Notes: generated by a model not told the origin, from the letters alone. Shown: positions 41,677-50,648, counted from the stretch's first letter. The stretch is 64,000 bases of DNA from Rhizobium sp. L43 (GCF_002531725.1 NZ_NWSQ01000029.1:28992-92991); one strand, 5' to 3'. Made by a program: numbers and translations.

Positions 41677-42963
41677 ATGGTCGAGTTACCCCACAGGCAA
41701 GTTTTCGAAAGTGCCAGCCAGGCCGAGCAGATCCTGGCCGAGGAAGCCGCCAGGGCGCCCGCCGCCGAGGCGCCCCCCATGCCTGTCTCCGAAGCGCCGG
41801 TCGCCGAAGCCCCGGTCGCCGAAGCGCCCAAAAAGTCCGGCCGTCGGATGGTCAAGCGCGCCGCCCTTGCCGCCGCGCTGCTTGCCGGTGTCGCTTTCGC
41901 AGGCGATTTCGGCTACCGCTACTGGACGGTCGGCCGCTTCATCGAATCCACCGACGATGCCTATGTGAAGGCCGATTACACCACTGTCGCCCCGAAGGTC
42001 GCCGGCTATATCAGCCAGGTGCTGGTCAACGACAATGACGCAGTCAAGGCCGGTCAGGTTCTCGCCCGCATCGACGACCGCGACTTCCAGGCCGCACTGT
42101 CGCAGGCCAGAGCCGATGTGAAGGCGGCCGAAGCGGCCATCACCAATATCGACGCCCAGATCTCCCTGCAGCAATCGGTGATCGAGCAGGCGAGGGCGAC
42201 GATCGATGCCTCGCAGGCATCGCTGGACTTTGCCGTGTCCGATGCCGCCCGCTCGGCCCGCCTGATCACCAACGGCGCCGGCACCCAGTCTCGCGCCGAG
42301 CAGACCCAGTCGGCCCGTGACCAGGCCGCTGCCGCCGTCGAGCGTGACCGGGCAGCCCTCGTCACGGCTCAGAATAAGGTGCCGGTGCTGCAGACTGAGC
42401 GCGAACAGACGGTTGCCCAGCGCGACCGTGCGGCCGCCGCCGCCCAGCAGGCAGAGCTCAACCTCTCCTATACAAACATCGTCGCCGCCGTCGACGGCAC
42501 GGTCGGCGCCCGGTCTATCCGGGTCGGCCAGTATGTCACCTCCGGTACGCAGCTCATGGCGGTCGTGCCGCTGCATGCGGTCTATGTCGTCGCCAATTTC
42601 AAGGAAACGCAGCTGACCTATATCAGCCCCGGCCAGTCGGTCGAGATCAAGGTCGACAGCTTTCCCGATATCTGGATCAAGGGGCATGTCGACAGCGTTT
42701 CGCCGGCAAGCGGCCTGGAATTCTCGCTGCTGCCGCCGGACAATGCCACCGGCAATTTCACCAAGATCGTCCAGCGTATCCCGGTCAAGATCGTCATCGA
42801 CGACGAGGCTCTGAGCGGCCTGTTGCGCTCGGGCATGTCGGTCGAGCCCGAAATCGACACCATGGCTGCCCAGACCCAAGCTGCCGAGACCAAGGCTGCC
42901 CAAACCAAGCCTGCCCAAGCCCCTGGAACAGTCGAAGAGGGATTATCCGGCCACGCTGGATGA
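41677..42963 (+). CDS. EmrA-like membrane fusion protein (HlyD family)
   Basis: A 428-residue efflux adaptor. A cytoplasmic N-terminus rich in Ala/Pro/Glu (SEAPVAEAPVAEAPKK) precedes one membrane helix (ALAAALLAGVAFAGDFGYRYW). The lipoyl half-motifs (TDDAYVKADYTTVAPKVAGY and NIVAAVDGTVGARSIRVGQY) flank a long coiled coil. The C-terminus is a Thr/Lys/Ala repeat tail. It should join the inner-membrane pump next door to an outer-membrane channel. The ATG at 41677 has AGGAG 7 bases upstream; the ATG at 41671 overlaps that site. Confidence 0.9.
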   Translation: MVELPHRQVFESASQAEQILAEEAARAPAAEAPPMPVSEAPVAEAPVAEAPKKSGRRMVKRAALAAALLAGVAFAGDFGYRYWTVGRFIESTDDAYVKADYTTVAPKVAGYISQVLVNDNDAVKAGQVLARIDDRDFQAALSQARADVKAAEAAITNIDAQISLQQSVIEQARATIDASQASLDFAVSDAARSARLITNGAGTQSRAEQTQSARDQAAAAVERDRAALVTAQNKVPVLQTEREQTVAQRDRAAAAAQQAELNLSYTNIVAAVDGTVGARSIRVGQYVTSGTQLMAVVPLHAVYVVANFKETQLTYISPGQSVEIKVDSFPDIWIKGHVDSVSPASGLEFSLLPPDNATGNFTKIVQRIPVKIVIDDEALSGLLRSGMSVEPEIDTMAAQTQAAETKAAQTKPAQAPGTVEEGLSGHAG

Positions 42964-42989
42964 TCCTTCCCTTGTTTGCCGAATTATCC

Positions 42990-43031
42990 CGATCATTCCC
43001 TGAGTGATCACGATCATTCCCTGAATGATCA
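42990..43031. repeat. Two tandem 21-bp units, each a dyad, in the emrA-emrB gap
   Basis: GATCATTC-CCT-GAGTGATC and GATCATTC-CCT-GAATGATC follow each other with a 21-base period (two helical turns). The second unit is a perfect 8-bp inverted repeat. They could be operators or mRNA hairpins between the two pump genes. Confidence 0.65.
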
Positions 43032-43083
43032 CCCGAACCCCGTCATGAGAAAGTTTCCCGCGAGAGCTGGAAGGAGATAAGCC

Positions 43084-44703
43084 ATGGCCACTCTTCAGAT
43101 CGCCGCAAACGGCAATTCGCTGGCACGCCCCGCCGCCGCAGCGCCCGTGGCACCTGCGGCGATGAGCCCGCTGCGCATGTGGGCAGCCGTTGTCGGCTCG
43201 ACGCTCGGCGCCTTCATGGCCGTCCTCAATATTCAGATCGTCAACGCCTCGCTTGCCGATATCCAGGGCGCGATCGGCGCCGGCACCGATGACGGCGGCT
43301 GGATTTCGACCTCCTATCTGATCGCCGAGATCGTCGTCATCCCCTTGAGCGCCTGGCTGGCGCGCGTCTTCTCGCTCCGCAACTACCTGCTCACCAACGC
43401 CATCCTCTTCCTGATCTTTTCTGTTGCCTGCGCCTTCGCGGCCAATCTGCAGCAGATGATCATCCTGCGCGCCATCCAGGGCTTTTCCGGCGGCGTGCTG
43501 ATCCCGATGGCCTTCACCATCATCATCACCCTGCTGCCCAAGCCCAAGCAGCCGATCGGTCTTGCCCTTTTTGCTCTTTCGGCCACCTTCGCGCCGGCGA
43601 TCGGCCCAACGATCGGCGGTTACCTCACCGAGAACTGGGGCTGGGAATATATTTTCTACGTGAACCTTGTGCCCGGCGCACTGATGGTCGGCCTGCTCTG
43701 GGCCTCGCTCGACCGCGCGCCGATGAACCTGAAGCTGCTCGCCAAGGGCGACTGGCCTGGTATCATCACCATGGCGATCGGCCTCGCAGCCCTGCAGACG
43801 GTGCTGGAAGAGGGCAACAAGGAAGACTGGTTCGGCTCCGATTTCATCCTTCGCCTGTCTGTTATCGCCGCCGTCTCGCTGACGCTGTTCCTGATCATCG
43901 AGCTGAAGACTGCCCATCCGCTCCTGAACCTCCGCCTGCTGGTCCGCCGCAACTTCGGCTTCGGCATCGTCGCCAATTTCCTGCTCGGCATTGCGCTCTA
44001 CGGCTCGGTCTTTGTGCTGCCGATCTATCTGACCCGCATCCAGGGTTATAATTCCGAGCAGATCGGCATGGTTCTCGCCTGGACCGGCATCCCGCAATTG
44101 CTGCTGATCCCGCTGGTGCCGCGCCTGATGAAGCGTTTCGACGTGCGGCTGCTAATCGTCGTCGGCTTTGCCCTTTTCGCCGCCTCGAATTTCATGAACG
44201 TGCACATGACCGGCGATTATGCGAGCGACCAGCTCTTCTGGCCGAACATCGTCCGTGCCATCGGCCAGGCACTGGTCTTCACGCCCCTCTCGGCAATCGC
44301 CACATCAGGCATCGAGCAGGAGAATGCCGGTTCGGCTTCGGCACTCTTCAACATGATGCGCAATCTCGGCGGTGCCGTCGGCATCGCCTCGCTGCAGACC
44401 TTCCTGTCGAAGCGCGAACAGTTCCACTCGAACATCCTGACCCATTCGGTCTCGGTCTTCGAGGAAGCCACCCGCGATCGCATCGCCAGGCTGACGGCCT
44501 ACTTCATGAACCACGGCGTCAGCGATCAGGCGCTCGCCAGCCACAAGGCCGTCGTCGCCATCGCGCTCAAAATACGCAAGCAGGCCAATATCATGGCCTT
44601 CAGCGACACCTTCTTCTTGCTCGGCGTCGCCCTCGTCGTCGCCCTGCTGGCAAGCCTGCTTCTCAGAAAACCCGGTCAACTCTCCGGCGGCGGCGCCCAC
44701 TAG
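43084..44703 (+). CDS. EmrB-like MFS drug efflux transporter (DHA2 family)
   Basis: A 539-residue 14-helix transporter. The DHA2 motifs are visible: ASLADIQGAIGAGTDDGGWISTSY, VVIPLSAWLARVFSLRNY, and motif C ATFAPAIGPTIGGYLTENWGWEYIF. It exports toxic or amphipathic compounds by proton antiport through the EmrA-like adaptor encoded 121 bases upstream. AAGGAG lies 7-8 bases before the ATG. A nucleotide cyclase gene begins 28 bases after the stop. Confidence 0.93.
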   Translation: MATLQIAANGNSLARPAAAAPVAPAAMSPLRMWAAVVGSTLGAFMAVLNIQIVNASLADIQGAIGAGTDDGGWISTSYLIAEIVVIPLSAWLARVFSLRNYLLTNAILFLIFSVACAFAANLQQMIILRAIQGFSGGVLIPMAFTIIITLLPKPKQPIGLALFALSATFAPAIGPTIGGYLTENWGWEYIFYVNLVPGALMVGLLWASLDRAPMNLKLLAKGDWPGIITMAIGLAALQTVLEEGNKEDWFGSDFILRLSVIAAVSLTLFLIIELKTAHPLLNLRLLVRRNFGFGIVANFLLGIALYGSVFVLPIYLTRIQGYNSEQIGMVLAWTGIPQLLLIPLVPRLMKRFDVRLLIVVGFALFAASNFMNVHMTGDYASDQLFWPNIVRAIGQALVFTPLSAIATSGIEQENAGSASALFNMMRNLGGAVGIASLQTFLSKREQFHSNILTHSVSVFEEATRDRIARLTAYFMNHGVSDQALASHKAVVAIALKIRKQANIMAFSDTFFLLGVALVVALLASLLLRKPGQLSGGGAH

Positions 44704-44731
44704 CGCTGCCTGCCTCAAGAGGAGAAAAGCC

Positions 44732-45937
44732 ATGACAACTGCGATTTACGCTGCCGATACCGACAGGCTCCAAACGAAAACCGCCGGCCAAGCCGTCAGC
44801 GCCGCGGCGCTGCTCTCGATCATCGAATGGCTTTCCGGTGACGAATGCCACGCGCTCGACGAAGCGGGCCTCGTCTCAGGCCTCGGCCGCAGGCTTCAGG
44901 CGCTCGGCCTGCCTGTGGAGCGGCTAACCCTGCATCTGATGACGCTGCATCCCGAGTTCATCGGCCGCACCATCGCCTGGGCGCCGGGCGAGCCGGTCGA
45001 GATCCACGACCGGGAACACGGCGCCCGGGTCGCCATATCAAATACGCCGCTGCGCAAGGTCATGGAAACCCGCGAGCCGCTGGTGGTCGATACCAGAGAA
45101 AGCGTGCATGGCCGCTGGCAGCATATCGATGTCTTCGCCGATCGCGGCCTGATGCAGCTCGTCATCGCGCCGCTCTGCAATGTCGACGGTCCGGTCAGTG
45201 CCGCCGTCTTCGGCACGAAACGGCCGGGCGGCTTCACCGCCCCCGAGCGTCAGGTGATCGAGCGCATCCTGCCGGCGCTGCGCAACACCAGCGAGCTGCG
45301 GATTCTGCGCCAGGTCGAGCTCAGCCTGCTCGATACCTATATCGGCCCGCTGACGGCAAGCCGGATCCTGGCCGGCCGCATCCGCCGCGACGAGATCGAA
45401 TCGATGGAGGCAGCCCTGCTGCTCTGTGATCTCAGAGGCTTTACCGAACTGTCGAACCGGCTGCCCGGCAGCACCGTGCTCGGGCTGCTGAACGCCTATT
45501 TCGACAGGATCGTGCCGGCGATCACCCGCGAGGGCGGCGAAGTGCTGAAGTTCATGGGCGATGCCGTGCTGGCCTTCTTCCCGGGTTACGATGCCGCCCA
45601 TTCCTGCGGCGCCGCCCTGGCATCGGCCCGCGCCATCCTCGAGGAGATCGACCATTTCCAGTATGAGGGCATCGGTGTGAAGGCCGGCATCGCCCTGCAC
45701 TACGGCGAGGTCAGCTACGGCAATGTCGGCTCCGGCCGCCGCCTCGACTTCACCCTGATCGGTGGCGACGTCAACCTGGTCAGTCGCATCCAGACCGCCT
45801 GCAGCGAGTTGGGAGAAGCCTTGCTGATGTCGGAGCCGTTCCGTCAGGAAGCCGGGGCAGGGGATGTGGTGTCGGTCGGGGCGCATGTGCTGAAGGGGTT
45901 TGCCGAGCCGGTGGAGCTGTTCACGATTGTGCGGTAG
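44732..45937 (+). CDS. Class III adenylate/guanylate cyclase with GAF-like sensor
   Basis: A 401-residue soluble protein. The N-terminal half (about 40-195) resembles a GAF-type sensor (GRTIAWAPGEPVEIHDREHG, LMQLVIAPLCNVDGPVSAAVFGTKRPGGF). The C-terminal class III cyclase domain has metal-binding Asp residues in LLCDLRGFTELS and KFMGDAVLAFF, the substrate Lys in EVLKFMGD and the transition-state Asn/Arg in GGDVNLVSRI, so it looks active. It probably makes cAMP. AGGAG precedes the ATG, and the 28-base gap after the pump gene argues for cotranscription. Confidence 0.9.
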   Translation: MTTAIYAADTDRLQTKTAGQAVSAAALLSIIEWLSGDECHALDEAGLVSGLGRRLQALGLPVERLTLHLMTLHPEFIGRTIAWAPGEPVEIHDREHGARVAISNTPLRKVMETREPLVVDTRESVHGRWQHIDVFADRGLMQLVIAPLCNVDGPVSAAVFGTKRPGGFTAPERQVIERILPALRNTSELRILRQVELSLLDTYIGPLTASRILAGRIRRDEIESMEAALLLCDLRGFTELSNRLPGSTVLGLLNAYFDRIVPAITREGGEVLKFMGDAVLAFFPGYDAAHSCGAALASARAILEEIDHFQYEGIGVKAGIALHYGEVSYGNVGSGRRLDFTLIGGDVNLVSRIQTACSELGEALLMSEPFRQEAGAGDVVSVGAHVLKGFAEPVELFTIVR

Positions 45938-45948
45938 GTGCCCGACGC

Positions 45949-46152
45949 CACCCCCTCTGCCCTGCCGGGCCCCGGGGTCGAGCCACGGGTCTCGACCCGT
46001 CCTTCGGACCCCCCACAGGTGGGGAGATCGGCAAGAAGCCATGCTTCGCCCTAAATTTACGATTCATGTGACGGCCAGTTGTTTGGGGAAGCCACCGCGC
46101 CCAGCCAATCTCCCTCCTTGTGGGGGAGATGCCTGGCAGGGCAGAGGGGGGT
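45949..46152. repeat. Palindromic intergenic repeat, right copy flanking the efflux locus
   Basis: Same family as 40412-40581 but with the core in the opposite orientation (GCCCTAAATTTACGATTC, then ATGTGACGGCCAGTTGTTT) and about 34 extra bases near the left end (GGGTCTCGACCCGTCC). The rest of 45938-46291 shows no gene. Confidence 0.8.
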
Positions 46153-46291
46153 AGCCCGCCCAGCTCAGAGATACTGCGTCCCAATGCCCGCTTGCACCAA
46201 ATGCATGGCAGCTCTGCCCGAAACGCCTTCGCCTTCTCCCATCTTTTCGCCATAGTGGCACCGAAATTCCATAAGTGGGAGGAAGAGGCTT

Positions 46292-47125
46292 ATGAATGTG
46301 CTGTTCGACGAACAAGGCGACATCGTCCGTGAACTCGGCGTCGCCGCCGAGATCGACCCCGAGCACGAGATCGAGCGCCGAACCGCCTTCCTCAAGGATT
46401 ATCTGGTCGCCTCCGGCATGCGCGGCTATGTCCTCGGCATCAGCGGCGGCGTCGATTCGCTGACGGCGGCGCTGCTGGCCCAGAAGGCGGTGCGCGAGCT
46501 GCGCGACAGTGGCCATGCGGCCGAATTCATCGCCGTGCGCCTTCCCTATGGTGTCCAGGCGGATGAGGCCGATGCGGCGCGGGCGCTGGAAACGATCGGC
46601 GCCGACCGCTCGATGGTGGTCAACATCAAGGCGGCGGCGGATGCGATGCTGGCCGCGGCTCAAAACGGCGGTCTCGCCTTTGCCGATGCCGGCCGGCAGG
46701 ATTTCATCCTCGGCAACATCAAGGCCCGCCAGCGGATGATCGCCCAGTTCGCCCTGGCCGGCGCCCTCGGCGGCCTGGTGATCGGCACCGATCATGCCGC
46801 CGAAGCGGTCATGGGCTTCTTCACCAAGTTCGGCGATGGCGCCGCCGATATCCTGCCGCTCGCCGGCCTCAACAAGCGCCGCGTCCGCCTGGTGGCAAAG
46901 CGGCTCGGCGCTCCGGACGAACTGGTGTTCAAGGTGCCGACCGCCGATCTCGAGGACCAGCGCCCGCTGCGCCCCGACGAGGAGGCCTATGGCGTCAGCT
47001 ATGACGAGATCGACGATTTTCTCGAAGGCAAGCCGGTCGGCGAGATCGCCCGCCGCCGCATCCTCGCCGCCTATCGGGCGACCGCTCACAAGCGCGCCTT
47101 GCCGGTCGCCGTCAACACGCTCTGA
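46292..47125 (+). CDS. nadE: NH3-dependent NAD synthetase
   Basis: A 277-residue enzyme with the PP-loop SGGVDSLTAALLAQ and the downstream NIKARQRMIAQFALAGALGGLVIGTDHAAEAVMGFFTKFGDGAADILPL, which is diagnostic of NadE. There is no glutaminase domain, so it uses ammonia or a separate donor. It converts deamido-NAD to NAD in the final biosynthetic step. The start at 46292 lies 6 bases after GAGG. It converges on the MFS gene. Confidence 0.95.
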   Translation: MNVLFDEQGDIVRELGVAAEIDPEHEIERRTAFLKDYLVASGMRGYVLGISGGVDSLTAALLAQKAVRELRDSGHAAEFIAVRLPYGVQADEADAARALETIGADRSMVVNIKAAADAMLAAAQNGGLAFADAGRQDFILGNIKARQRMIAQFALAGALGGLVIGTDHAAEAVMGFFTKFGDGAADILPLAGLNKRRVRLVAKRLGAPDELVFKVPTADLEDQRPLRPDEEAYGVSYDEIDDFLEGKPVGEIARRRILAAYRATAHKRALPVAVNTL

Positions 47126-47157
47126 CGATCGTCGGTCTGCATCCGCTGGCCCCATTC

Positions 47158-48399
47158 TCAGGCAGCGCGGGATCTCTCCGCATCCCTCGGCCGCACCATC
47201 CAGGCATAGGCAGCGCCAGCCAGAAGCAGCACCGAGGTGCCGAGGAACACCGAGCGCATGCCGATATGCCCGCCGACGAAGCCGCCGAGGATGGGGCCGG
47301 CGACCTGGCCGACATATTGCGAGGAGATGGAAAGCCCGAGAATGCTGCCGGCCGCACTGTCCGGCACGCTGTGGCGGATGACAGCAGTGATGCAGGGCAG
47401 CAGCCCGCCAAGTGCCGCGCCCATCAGGAAGCGCAGGATGATCAGCTGCCAGGAGCTGGTGACCAGGGCCTGCGGGATCAGCAGCAGCCCGGCGACAGCG
47501 AGCGCGCCTGCGATGACAGGCCAGTGGCCGATCCTGTCGGCGAGCTTGCCGAGCCATGAGGCCGAGAGAATGCTGCCGAGGGCGGCGGCCGACATGACGA
47601 CGCCCGATATGATCGTTACCTGGGCTTCGACGGGCACGAGCTGCGCGACATAGACGGTGATGATCGGCTCGATCGACATATTGGCGAACATCAAGAGCAT
47701 GCCGGTCGCCAGCATGGCGATCACGGGCCGCTTGTCGGCAATGGATTTCCAGCCGCCGCTGGCCTTGGCGGCCTGCTTGCGGGCCGGCGATTTCTCTTCC
47801 TTGATCAGCAAGGCAGTGGCGAGGAAGGCGAGGAAGATCATGGCGCCGGCGGCGAGGAACGTGCCGCGGATGCCGATGACGGGCGGCAGCGCCCCGCCGA
47901 TCAGCGGCCCGACGAGATTGCCGGCCATGATGCCGGAGGAGAGCACGCCGAGCGCCCAGGCCGAGCGGTCCTTCGGCGTCTGCGTCGCCACCAGCACCAT
48001 CGAGCCGGAGGCATAACCGCCGGCAAGCCCGACGAAGAGGCGTAGCGCCACCAATTGCCAGACATTGCCGGCCATGCCCATCAGCGAGATCGCCAGCGTC
48101 ATGCCGAGACTGGCGCGCACCAGCATCAGCTTGCGGCCATAGATATCGCCGAGCCGGCCCCAGAGCGGCGCGACGAGAGCGGCGGCAAGGAAGGTGGCGC
48201 CATAGGCAATGCCCGACCATTGCACGATCGCCGCATGGTCGGTCACACCGAGCTCTTCGACATAAAGCGGCAGGAAGGGAAGCAGCAGCGTCATCGCCAC
48301 GATCGTGGTGAAGGAGCCGATCAGCGAGATGGCGAGGTTGCGCTTCCAGTAGATCGAGCCCGGTTTGGCGCTGGCGGCTTCCCATTGCGTATCGGTCAT
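47158..48399 (-). CDS. MFS transporter (multidrug-type, 12 helices)
   Basis: A 413-residue major facilitator. Motif A appears as PLWGRLGDIYGRKLMLV, and a related copy in the second half as WLGKLADRIGHWP; motif C-like ALGVLSSGIMAGNLVGPLIGG marks it as a probable drug-proton antiporter. Export of a small compound is likely; the substrate is unknown. The start at 48399 gives KRNLAISLIGSFTTIVAMTLLLPF as helix 1. Upstream in-frame sequence back to 48708 looks like a remnant of another gene. Confidence 0.9.
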   Translation of the reverse strand: MTDTQWEAASAKPGSIYWKRNLAISLIGSFTTIVAMTLLLPFLPLYVEELGVTDHAAIVQWSGIAYGATFLAAALVAPLWGRLGDIYGRKLMLVRASLGMTLAISLMGMAGNVWQLVALRLFVGLAGGYASGSMVLVATQTPKDRSAWALGVLSSGIMAGNLVGPLIGGALPPVIGIRGTFLAAGAMIFLAFLATALLIKEEKSPARKQAAKASGGWKSIADKRPVIAMLATGMLLMFANMSIEPIITVYVAQLVPVEAQVTIISGVVMSAAALGSILSASWLGKLADRIGHWPVIAGALAVAGLLLIPQALVTSSWQLIILRFLMGAALGGLLPCITAVIRHSVPDSAAGSILGLSISSQYVGQVAGPILGGFVGGHIGMRSVFLGTSVLLLAGAAYAWMVRPRDAERSRAA

Positions 48400-48401
48400 T
48401 C

Positions 48402-48650
48402 TCTCGGCCTCGGCATTGATCGCGCGGCGCGGGTTCGGCCGTGCCCGATAAAACGATGTACCCTTTGCCGCGACGAGGAGATCGGCGCGGGTGAAACTGT
48501 CCTGAGATCGAGCTTTTCGAGGTCGAGCGCACGGGCCTGGCGGAGCATGCGCTCGTCGTTCCAGGGCGGGCACGCGCTGATATAACCGCCTTCTGGCGTG
48601 TCCTTCAAGACGGGGTTTCCGCATTGGTGGCCTGTCTTTGCAAATTGCCG
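48402..48650 (-). pseudogene. Possible frameshifted small Cys-containing ORF upstream of MFS gene
   Basis: One frame reads TGHQCGNPVLKDTPEGGYIS, then ACPPWNDERMLRQARALDLEKLDL. A different frame takes over at about 48508 with SQDSFTRADLLVAAKGTSFY and ends near the MFS start. The two halves look like one small protein broken by a frameshift, but no start codon or family is recognised. Confidence 0.3.
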
Positions 48651-48690
48651 CCGTAAGCTGGACCCTCTCCGGCGAAAGTGCTAGAACATG

Positions 48691-48713
48691 ACTGATTGCA
48701 TGATGCAATCAGT
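48691..48713. promoter_or_regulatory. 23-bp perfect palindrome, candidate operator
   Basis: Arms ACTGATTGCAT and ATGCAATCAGT are exactly inverted around a single G, 18 bases before the ATG at 48732. A specific dimeric regulator (GntR, MarR or similar) is likely but not identified. Confidence 0.65.
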
Positions 48714-48731
48714 TAATCCGAGGACATTGCC

Positions 48732-49076
48732 ATGAGCGACATGCGCACATCCCGAAAACAGACAGTCCGTAATCTCTACGCCGCTTATCTCGATGACCGC
48801 AAGGACATCGCCGGCGCCCTGCTGACGGAGGATTTCACCTTCTCCAGTCCGCGTGACGACCATATCGACCGTGCCACCTATTTCGAGCGCTGCTGGCCGA
48901 AGGAGCCGTTCTTCCGCGCGATCCACATAGAATTCCTGGCGGTCGACGGCGACGAGGCGGTGGTTCGCTACCGCGCCGAAAAACTGGAGGGCGGCAGCTT
49001 CGGCAACATCGAGAGCCTGCGCTTCCGCGGTGACAGGATCGCCTCGGTGGAGGTCTATTTCGGCCGGACGCTGTGA
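48732..49076 (+). CDS. NTF2-like / SnoaL-fold protein
   Basis: A 114-residue protein of the nuclear-transport-factor-2 fold. RNLYAAYLDDRKDIAGALLTEDFTFSSPRDDHIDRATYFERCWP followed by VRYRAEKLEGGSFGNIESLRFRGDRIASVEVYFG is the typical cone-shaped barrel pattern. Members are small-molecule isomerases or binding proteins. GAGGA precedes the ATG, and a perfect 23-bp palindrome lies directly upstream, suggesting tight control. It converges on the TSUP gene. Confidence 0.85.
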   Translation: MSDMRTSRKQTVRNLYAAYLDDRKDIAGALLTEDFTFSSPRDDHIDRATYFERCWPKEPFFRAIHIEFLAVDGDEAVVRYRAEKLEGGSFGNIESLRFRGDRIASVEVYFGRTL

Positions 49077-49091
49077 GCTCGCTGAGACGGC

Positions 49092-49823
49092 TTAGAAGAT
49101 CCGTATTGCTGACGTAGCGATGATGATCATCGAGACCGCCACCATCAGCGCCCGCACCGGCAGCCGCTTGACGAGGACGGCGCCCAAAGGGGCGGCGATG
49201 ACGCCGCCGATGATCAGGCCGATCGCCGAATTCAGTTCCGACCATCCGAGCGTCAGGATGAAGGTCAGCGAAATCGTCAGCGTTACTGCGAATTCGGTGA
49301 AGTTGGTCGAGCCGATCACCCGCTTCAGGTCGTGGCCGCGGCCGACCAGCGTGCTGGTGACGACGGGTCCCCATCCACCGCCGCCGATCGCATCGAGCAC
49401 GCCGCCGAAGAGTCCGACGGGCGGCACGGCCCAGTCGCGCACCTCGCGCTTGCCCGGTGGCCGAAACGCCTTGTAGAGGATCAGGAGGCCGATCGCGATC
49501 AGATAGACCGACACGAAGGGCGCGATCGTTTTGCCGTCGATATTGGCGAGCAGATAGGCCCCGATCGCGCCGCCGATCATGCCGGCCGGTGCGAGCCGCG
49601 CCACCAGACGCCAGTCGACATTGCGATGATAGGCATGCGAAAGGCCGGACGCGGCGGTCGTGAACATTTCCGCCACATGCGTCATGGCGCTGGCATTGGC
49701 GGCCGGCACGCCGAAGGCGAGAAGGCTCGTCGTCGACAGCACGCCGAAGGCCATGCCGAGTGCGCCGTCGACGATCTGCGCGCAGAAGCCCACAACGATG
49801 AAAAGGAAGAAGTCCGATGTCAT
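49092..49823 (-). CDS. TSUP-family transporter (TauE/SafE type)
   Basis: A 243-residue membrane protein with about eight helices. The N-terminal FLFIVVGFCAQIVDGALGMAFGVLSTTSLLAFGV and the second-half VGLFGGVLDAIGGGGWGPVVTSTLVGRGHD are the internally repeated TSUP motifs. Members export sulfite, sulfonates or related anions; the substrate here is unknown. The ATG at 49823 follows GGGGACCGC. The methyltransferase gene lies 65 bases upstream on the same strand. Confidence 0.9.
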   Translation of the reverse strand: MTSDFFLFIVVGFCAQIVDGALGMAFGVLSTTSLLAFGVPAANASAMTHVAEMFTTAASGLSHAYHRNVDWRLVARLAPAGMIGGAIGAYLLANIDGKTIAPFVSVYLIAIGLLILYKAFRPPGKREVRDWAVPPVGLFGGVLDAIGGGGWGPVVTSTLVGRGHDLKRVIGSTNFTEFAVTLTISLTFILTLGWSELNSAIGLIIGGVIAAPLGAVLVKRLPVRALMVAVSMIIIATSAIRIF

Positions 49824-49888
49824 GCGGTCCCCTCGGGCGAATGCCGGCATTATAGTGGAAGCCGCGGATACGGGGAAAAAATCCCCTC

Positions 49889-50542
49889 TCAGGCGGCAAG
49901 CCCGCGCTGCTTCAGCCGGACGATCTTGAAGAAGCCGTTCGGAAAGACCGGCAGGACCTCGGCAGCGGCAAAATCGCCGCGACGCTCGGCCCAGGCGAGG
50001 ATGCGATGAATGCGGAAGGCGGATGACCAGCCGATGTGGCGCACCAGCGGCGCCACCGCCGTCTCGATCGCGCCCTGCAGACCGGCGCCGTCGCCGAGTT
50101 TGCTGGCAAGGATGATCTCGCCGCCCGGCCTGAGCACCCGGGCGCATTCGTCGAGCGCCCGTTCGGGCTCGGGGATGAGGGTGATGACGAAGGGCAGGCA
50201 GACCGCATCGAAAGACTCCTCGGCAAAGCGCAGCGCATGCGCATCCATCACCTCAAGCGCCTGCACATGTTCAAGATTTTCGCGTATTGCCTTTTCGCGC
50301 GCCCGCGCGATCATATGTTCGGAAATGTCGATGCCGGTCACCCGGCAGTGGCGCGGGTAATGCCCAAGCGTCAGGCCGGTGCCGACGCCGATCTCGAGAA
50401 TATCGGTGCCGGCTGCTGCGGCGAGTGCCGCCAGCTTGCGGTGACCATCGCGCAGGATGCCGCGATAGACCCGGTCATAGACCGGCGCCCAGCGCTGATA
50501 GATTTTCTGCTGATCTTCCGCCCGGTTGCGGAACTCTGACAT
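49889..50542 (-). CDS. SAM-dependent methyltransferase, probable phosphatidylethanolamine N-methyltransferase (UbiE-like)
   Basis: A 217-residue class I methyltransferase. IYQRWAPVYDRVYRGILRDGH is the UbiE/PmtA-type N-terminal helix, motif I is ILEIGVGTGLTL, followed by GIDISEHMIARA and FDAVCLPFVITLIPEPERALDECARVLRPGGEI. The pattern fits the Rhodobacter-type phosphatidylethanolamine methyltransferase that makes phosphatidylcholine. A ubiquinone-type substrate cannot be excluded from sequence alone. Confidence 0.8.
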   Translation of the reverse strand: MSEFRNRAEDQQKIYQRWAPVYDRVYRGILRDGHRKLAALAAAAGTDILEIGVGTGLTLGHYPRHCRVTGIDISEHMIARAREKAIRENLEHVQALEVMDAHALRFAEESFDAVCLPFVITLIPEPERALDECARVLRPGGEIILASKLGDGAGLQGAIETAVAPLVRHIGWSSAFRIHRILAWAERRGDFAAAEVLPVFPNGFFKIVRLKQRGLAA

Positions 50543-50648
50543 GTCGGCGCCTCCCTAACCCAACCTTCAACTCCTGAGAGTAGGTTTCGGTTCCCCGCGG
50601 AATGTGACGCAAGGCACAGATTCGTATGGCGGCGAGCCCGGCGGCAGC

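Noticed and set aside
46064..48532. 822-codon minus-strand frame across nadE and the MFS gene
   Set aside because: Arg/Pro-rich shadow; the real MFS frame and nadE account for the region.
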